Source of the DNA: Mageeibacillus sp. UBA1193
GTDB lineage: Bacteria > Bacillota > Clostridia > Saccharofermentanales > Saccharofermentanaceae
Length of the DNA: 9,282 nucleotides
Assembly (NCBI GenBank): GCA_002310155.1
Contig: DBYF01000024.1
Span: 3,270 to 12,551 of the forward strand
Reading direction: 5' to 3'
Below, piece by piece: positions 6,451 through 9,282 of the stretch; position 1 is the stretch's first letter, and each line of letters opens with the position of its first letter. The translations under genes and the position numbers were made by a program. The notes under the pieces were generated by a model that ran no database searches, was not told the origin of the DNA, and saw nothing but the letters and a program-made list of their open reading frames with translations.

Positions 6451-7657
6451 GGTCTTCCTCGGAGTCATCCTCCCGTTTGTGCCGGGTCTCCTTTCCGTGG
6501 AAGATCGCGTAGATATAGCCGCCACCGGCAATGATCAGCACGATCCCTACGACCAGGAACTCCGCCCAGAAAACCACATACTGCTCTGCCAGGCGTGCGG
6601 ACCGTTCGTAGTATGGGATCTGGAACGAGTCTCCGCCGGAGTAGGAATTCTTCAACGGGAAGTATTTCTTCCAAAGCGAGATGACATTGAATCTCGATGT
6701 ATTACTGAAGACCTGAAGTGGTGAACTGTCTTCAGTATATCCGATCGTGTCGCTCATCGCCTTGACAAGATCATTATACGCTATGTTGTTGATCGGGTCC
6801 ATCAGAAGGACTTCGTAACAGGTCACGGCCAGATCCGTATCATGGACGAGATTGTCGATATCATCGGAAGTCTGCGCGGTCACAGGGCCATTCGCAAGAG
6901 CTGCCAGCTGGGAGAACTGGATGTATGCGCGGGGCTTTGTCGCTCCTACGGTCTCCGCCAGTTCGCCTTTGCCGTCATTCACGACACCAACTACCTGATA
7001 ACTTGCTCCGTTCAGCTCTACAAAAGCACCGAGCACCTGATAGGAGTGGAACAGGTTCCAGGCCAGCTGCGTATTCAGCACGATCGTATAACGGTCGCCG
7101 TCCTTATCCGGAAGGAATCCGCCGCTCTCATAGCAGAACGGATGCACGACCGCATAGTCATCACTGACTCCGTAGATCTCACAGTTTTCAACCGCACCGG
7201 TCTGTCTCTTCTCGAGAAAACCTTTCGCCGGATAACTGGCGACAGCAGAGTAGCAATCCTTCCAGACATTTACGATCGTCGAGGATTTCGCGGAATTCTT
7301 ACCGTTTCCGAGCGAGGACTGTTCCGTCGCGTCAAGCGCGTCATGGATCTGCTGTACTGTTTCGATGTTCAGACCTTTATAGGTCTTTCTCGGCGCGGAT
7401 CCGTCTTCGGTATAAAGACCCGGCCCCAGAACAGTCAGCTGACGGTACGACATGCTCTTCGTCTCGAAATAGTCAGCTGCATACTGGAAGGACTGTGTGT
7501 CCAGGATCTGATTGATACGGATCACAGATGCAGCCGAGAGCACGATCCCGGAAGTGACCAGCACAAACGGCAGGCCCATCAGGGCATAGTGCGAGTGACG
7601 GCACAGGTCGCTCCACTTTCTCTTTATGAACTTCTTCAGTTTCGAACGAAATTCCAT
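6416..7657 (-). CDS. MacB periplasmic-core-like membrane protein with two membrane helices
   Basis: A 413-residue protein: basic N-terminus, one helix (about 27-46), a large external domain (about 50-355), a second helix (about 364-386) and a charged cytosolic tail. The external domain has the MacB_PCD hallmark pattern, VLNTQLAWNLF (193-203), then LGAFVELNGASYQVVGVV (209-226), as in FtsX/MacB-type ABC permeases. The three-helix FtsX core that normally follows is missing, so it is bitopic and cannot be a standard permease by itself. Its ATG shares one base with the stop of the upstream adaptor gene (TGATG), with AAGGAG about 10 nt before it, so the two are translationally coupled. It may act as a partner or sensor of an ABC exporter encoded upstream of the window. 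The family assignment is by pattern, not search. Confidence 0.7.
   Translation of the reverse strand: MEFRSKLKKFIKRKWSDLCRHSHYALMGLPFVLVTSGIVLSAASVIRINQILDTQSFQYAADYFETKSMSYRQLTVLGPGLYTEDGSAPRKTYKGLNIETVQQIHDALDATEQSSLGNGKNSAKSSTIVNVWKDCYSAVASYPAKGFLEKRQTGAVENCEIYGVSDDYAVVHPFCYESGGFLPDKDGDRYTIVLNTQLAWNLFHSYQVLGAFVELNGASYQVVGVVNDGKGELAETVGATKPRAYIQFSQLAALANGPVTAQTSDDIDNLVHDTDLAVTCYEVLLMDPINNIAYNDLVKAMSDTIGYTEDSSPLQVFSNTSRFNVISLWKKYFPLKNSYSGGDSFQIPYYERSARLAEQYVVFWAEFLVVGIVLIIAGGGYIYAIFHGKETRHKREDDSEEDHEISYLDKETR
6455..6460 (-). promoter_or_regulatory. Ribosome binding site choosing the apbE start
   Basis: Minus-strand GAGGAA sits 4 nt before the ATG at 6450. No other ATG, GTG or TTG between it and the signal helix has a comparable site, which supports 6450 over the ATGs at 6468 and 6531. 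Confidence 0.55.
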
Positions 7658-9282
7658 CAGTTCGTTTCTCCTTGTGCCAGACGTACCTGTTCACCATTCT
7701 TGATCGGTTTCTCCGTACGTACGATACAGTAAGCCATGCTGACACCGGAGCCTTCGATCGCGCACGAAGTCGAATCTTCCGAGATGACCTTTACAGCAAC
7801 CTTGCGGGCGATATAACGTTCACCAAGAGGACTGTTCTTCGTCACGAGGATATAGATGAAATGACCTTCCGTATCCTCCTGTACAGCACCCTTAGGTACA
7901 ACACAATCGTAGTAGCGGTTAGATGTGGAGATCGTACAGTTGATCGTCATCGCACCCGGAACCATGTAATAACCGGTAACGGAAATGCGGACGATATTGT
8001 TGTTGACCGGATCTGACGGGTCCGGACGGATAGCCTCAACAACTGCCGACTCGCAGTAGTCAGTTCTTACTTCAGTACCGACCATCATGCCATCGCAGTC
8101 CTTCTTTGCAACAGGAACATCGACATAGTAGCCGGATTCCGGATCTGCAATAATGAACATTACTTCATCCTTGGCGCACTGGTTGCCGTGAGATACATTG
8201 ATGGCAATGATCGTTCCGGAGATCGGTGCTTTTACCTCGGAGATCTGATAGTATTCTTCCAGCTCCTTGACCTTTTTTTCAAGATCTTCTTTCTTCTTGA
8301 GCTTCGCGTCTTTTGCATCCTTCGCCTGATCGGAATCGATACCCGCGTTCGTCTTGTCATCGCTCAGTTTCTTTCTCTTCTGCTGAAGATCATGCTTCGC
8401 GTCTTTCAGTGCACGCTCTGCGTCTTCCACGGAAGTAAGAGCCTCAAAGGATGTAAGGTCTGTTTCCTTTTCTAAGAGTTCGGCATTCTTCGCGGCAGAG
8501 GCATTTTCATTATCGACCAGCTGGCTGTTGATGCTCTTCAGTTCTTCCGCTGCAGAATTATAAGTGGCCTGTTCTTTCTCGATCGCTTTCTGCGCATCGG
8601 AAACAGCCTGCTGCGCCTGATCCAGAGCCGCCTGGTCGAAGTTCGGGTCGGACGGATCCGTGATGCATGCAGCAAGGTCTTCCTGCGCCTGTGTCAGGAT
8701 CTCCTTCATGGCTTCGATATTTTCGTAAGCGGCATCTCTTCTCTGCTCGAGTTCTTCCTTCTTGGTCTCGAGATTCATCTTATCTTTTTCAAGCTGTGTG
8801 ATCTTATCCTTAATTGCATTGATATCGTTTTTCGTCTGTTCGATCGCGGCATCCTTATTCTTTGCAGCAGCGAGGTTCTTCTCGGCCTGCTTTACTGCTT
8901 TCTCCGCATCAGCGACTGCCATCTCAGCGTCGTAGTAATCATTGACATCCTTTGGTTTTCTCTCGTCGTACTCCATCTCTTTGATAAGGTCTTCGAGATC
9001 CTTCTTTGCGGTTTCAAGATCTTCCTTATTCTCCGGGAGCGCGAAGGTTGCAAGGACATCGCCTTCCTGAACTTCCTGGTAGAGGAATACGGGAATTTCG
9101 TCGACTGTCAGTTGGCCAGGTGCTTTGAGTTTGACCTCTTTGTTGGCATGGAGTGTTCCGGACGAACGCACGATGGAGCTCAGCGTCGCACCGTAGACCT
9201 GCTGGGTACTTACCTGTGTCAGCGTCATATTCATGATCGTATTGGAAAAGAACGTCAGGATTCCCATGACCAGCAGGAAAGC
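7657..9282 (-). CDS. HlyD/RND-type membrane-fusion (adaptor) protein, 5' end outside the window
   Basis: The frame runs unbroken off the right edge. Five codons before the first visible ATG (9267) encode AFLLV, continuing a membrane helix, so the true start lies beyond 9282. Residues below count from that ATG. The layout is: membrane helix (1-18), first lipoyl half (about 37-75, with KLKAPGQ), a very long Lys/Glu/Ala-rich coiled-coil hairpin (about 80-340) with a turn at TDPSDPNFD (203-211), second lipoyl half (about 341-375, with VKAPISGTI), then beta-barrel and membrane-proximal domains (about 376-530). This is the order of periplasmic adaptor proteins. In a Gram-positive it would stand outside the membrane with an ABC exporter. 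The coil, about 130 residues per arm, is long. It is coupled by a 1-nt overlap to the MacB-core-like gene. No ATPase is visible in the window. Confidence 0.88.
   Translation of the reverse strand, partial: AFLLVMGILTFFSNTIMNMTLTQVSTQQVYGATLSSIVRSSGTLHANKEVKLKAPGQLTVDEIPVFLYQEVQEGDVLATFALPENKEDLETAKKDLEDLIKEMEYDERKPKDVNDYYDAEMAVADAEKAVKQAEKNLAAAKNKDAAIEQTKNDINAIKDKITQLEKDKMNLETKKEELEQRRDAAYENIEAMKEILTQAQEDLAACITDPSDPNFDQAALDQAQQAVSDAQKAIEKEQATYNSAAEELKSINSQLVDNENASAAKNAELLEKETDLTSFEALTSVEDAERALKDAKHDLQQKRKKLSDDKTNAGIDSDQAKDAKDAKLKKKEDLEKKVKELEEYYQISEVKAPISGTIIAINVSHGNQCAKDEVMFIIADPESGYYVDVPVAKKDCDGMMVGTEVRTDYCESAVVEAIRPDPSDPVNNNIVRISVTGYYMVPGAMTINCTISTSNRYYDCVVPKGAVQEDTEGHFIYILVTKNSPLGERYIARKVAVKVISEDSTSCAIEGSGVSMAYCIVRTEKPIKNGEQVRLAQGETN

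Noticed and set aside
6451..6531. Longer apbE start at 6531 or 6468
   Set aside because: The added residues lie inside the preceding gene. ATG 6450 has the better-placed GAGGAA.
1..9282. Mobile elements, CRISPR arrays, phage genes or defence systems
   Set aside because: No transposase or integrase, spaced repeats, attachment-site duplication at the tRNA 3' end, or defence motifs were seen on either strand.

Overview
The window looks like ordinary chromosome from a moderate-GC (about 50%) Gram-positive anaerobe, most likely class Clostridia of the Bacillota. The reasons are the ApbE / NusG-domain-II / Gx-transporter trio, the GlmS and PurA sequence types, strong sigma-A-like promoters and purine-rich ribosome binding sites. 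Family or genus cannot be fixed from the sequence alone. All eight protein genes lie on the minus strand. One tRNA gene on the plus strand faces them at the left edge.

Right to left, in transcription order: a long coiled-coil membrane-fusion (HlyD/RND-adaptor) protein whose start lies beyond the window (7657-9282); a MacB-core-like membrane protein with only two membrane helices (6416-7657); an ApbE-type FAD:protein FMN transferase lipoprotein (5359-6450); a membrane-anchored NusG-domain-II protein (4938-5396); a Gx-transporter / HepT-component-I family integral membrane protein (4417-4941); and a stand-alone NAD(P)H-hydrate epimerase (3509-4372). The first five genes are joined by 1-38 nt overlaps and the sixth follows after 44 nt, so they read as one operon. 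Four or five of the products act at or outside the membrane. The ApbE/NusG_II/Gx part resembles the flavin-linked envelope electron-transfer loci of Gram-positives, here preceded by an exporter-like adaptor pair.

A strong promoter (TTGACA-17-TATAAA), whose -35 box contains the epimerase stop codon, then starts purA (2115-3392). Its leader carries a terminator-like hairpin. A terminator follows purA, a second small inverted repeat occupies the glmS leader, and glmS (210-2036) follows. The pair supplies AMP synthesis and glucosamine-6-phosphate for cell wall precursors. glmS shares a bidirectional terminator with the convergent tRNA-Ala(GGC) gene (74-149), which has its own near-consensus promoter.

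The least ordinary parts are the operon at 3509-9282 (an exporter-like adaptor pair joined to a flavinylation and membrane redox cassette), the purA control region, the divergent PurA active-site loops and a marked excess of GATC sites.
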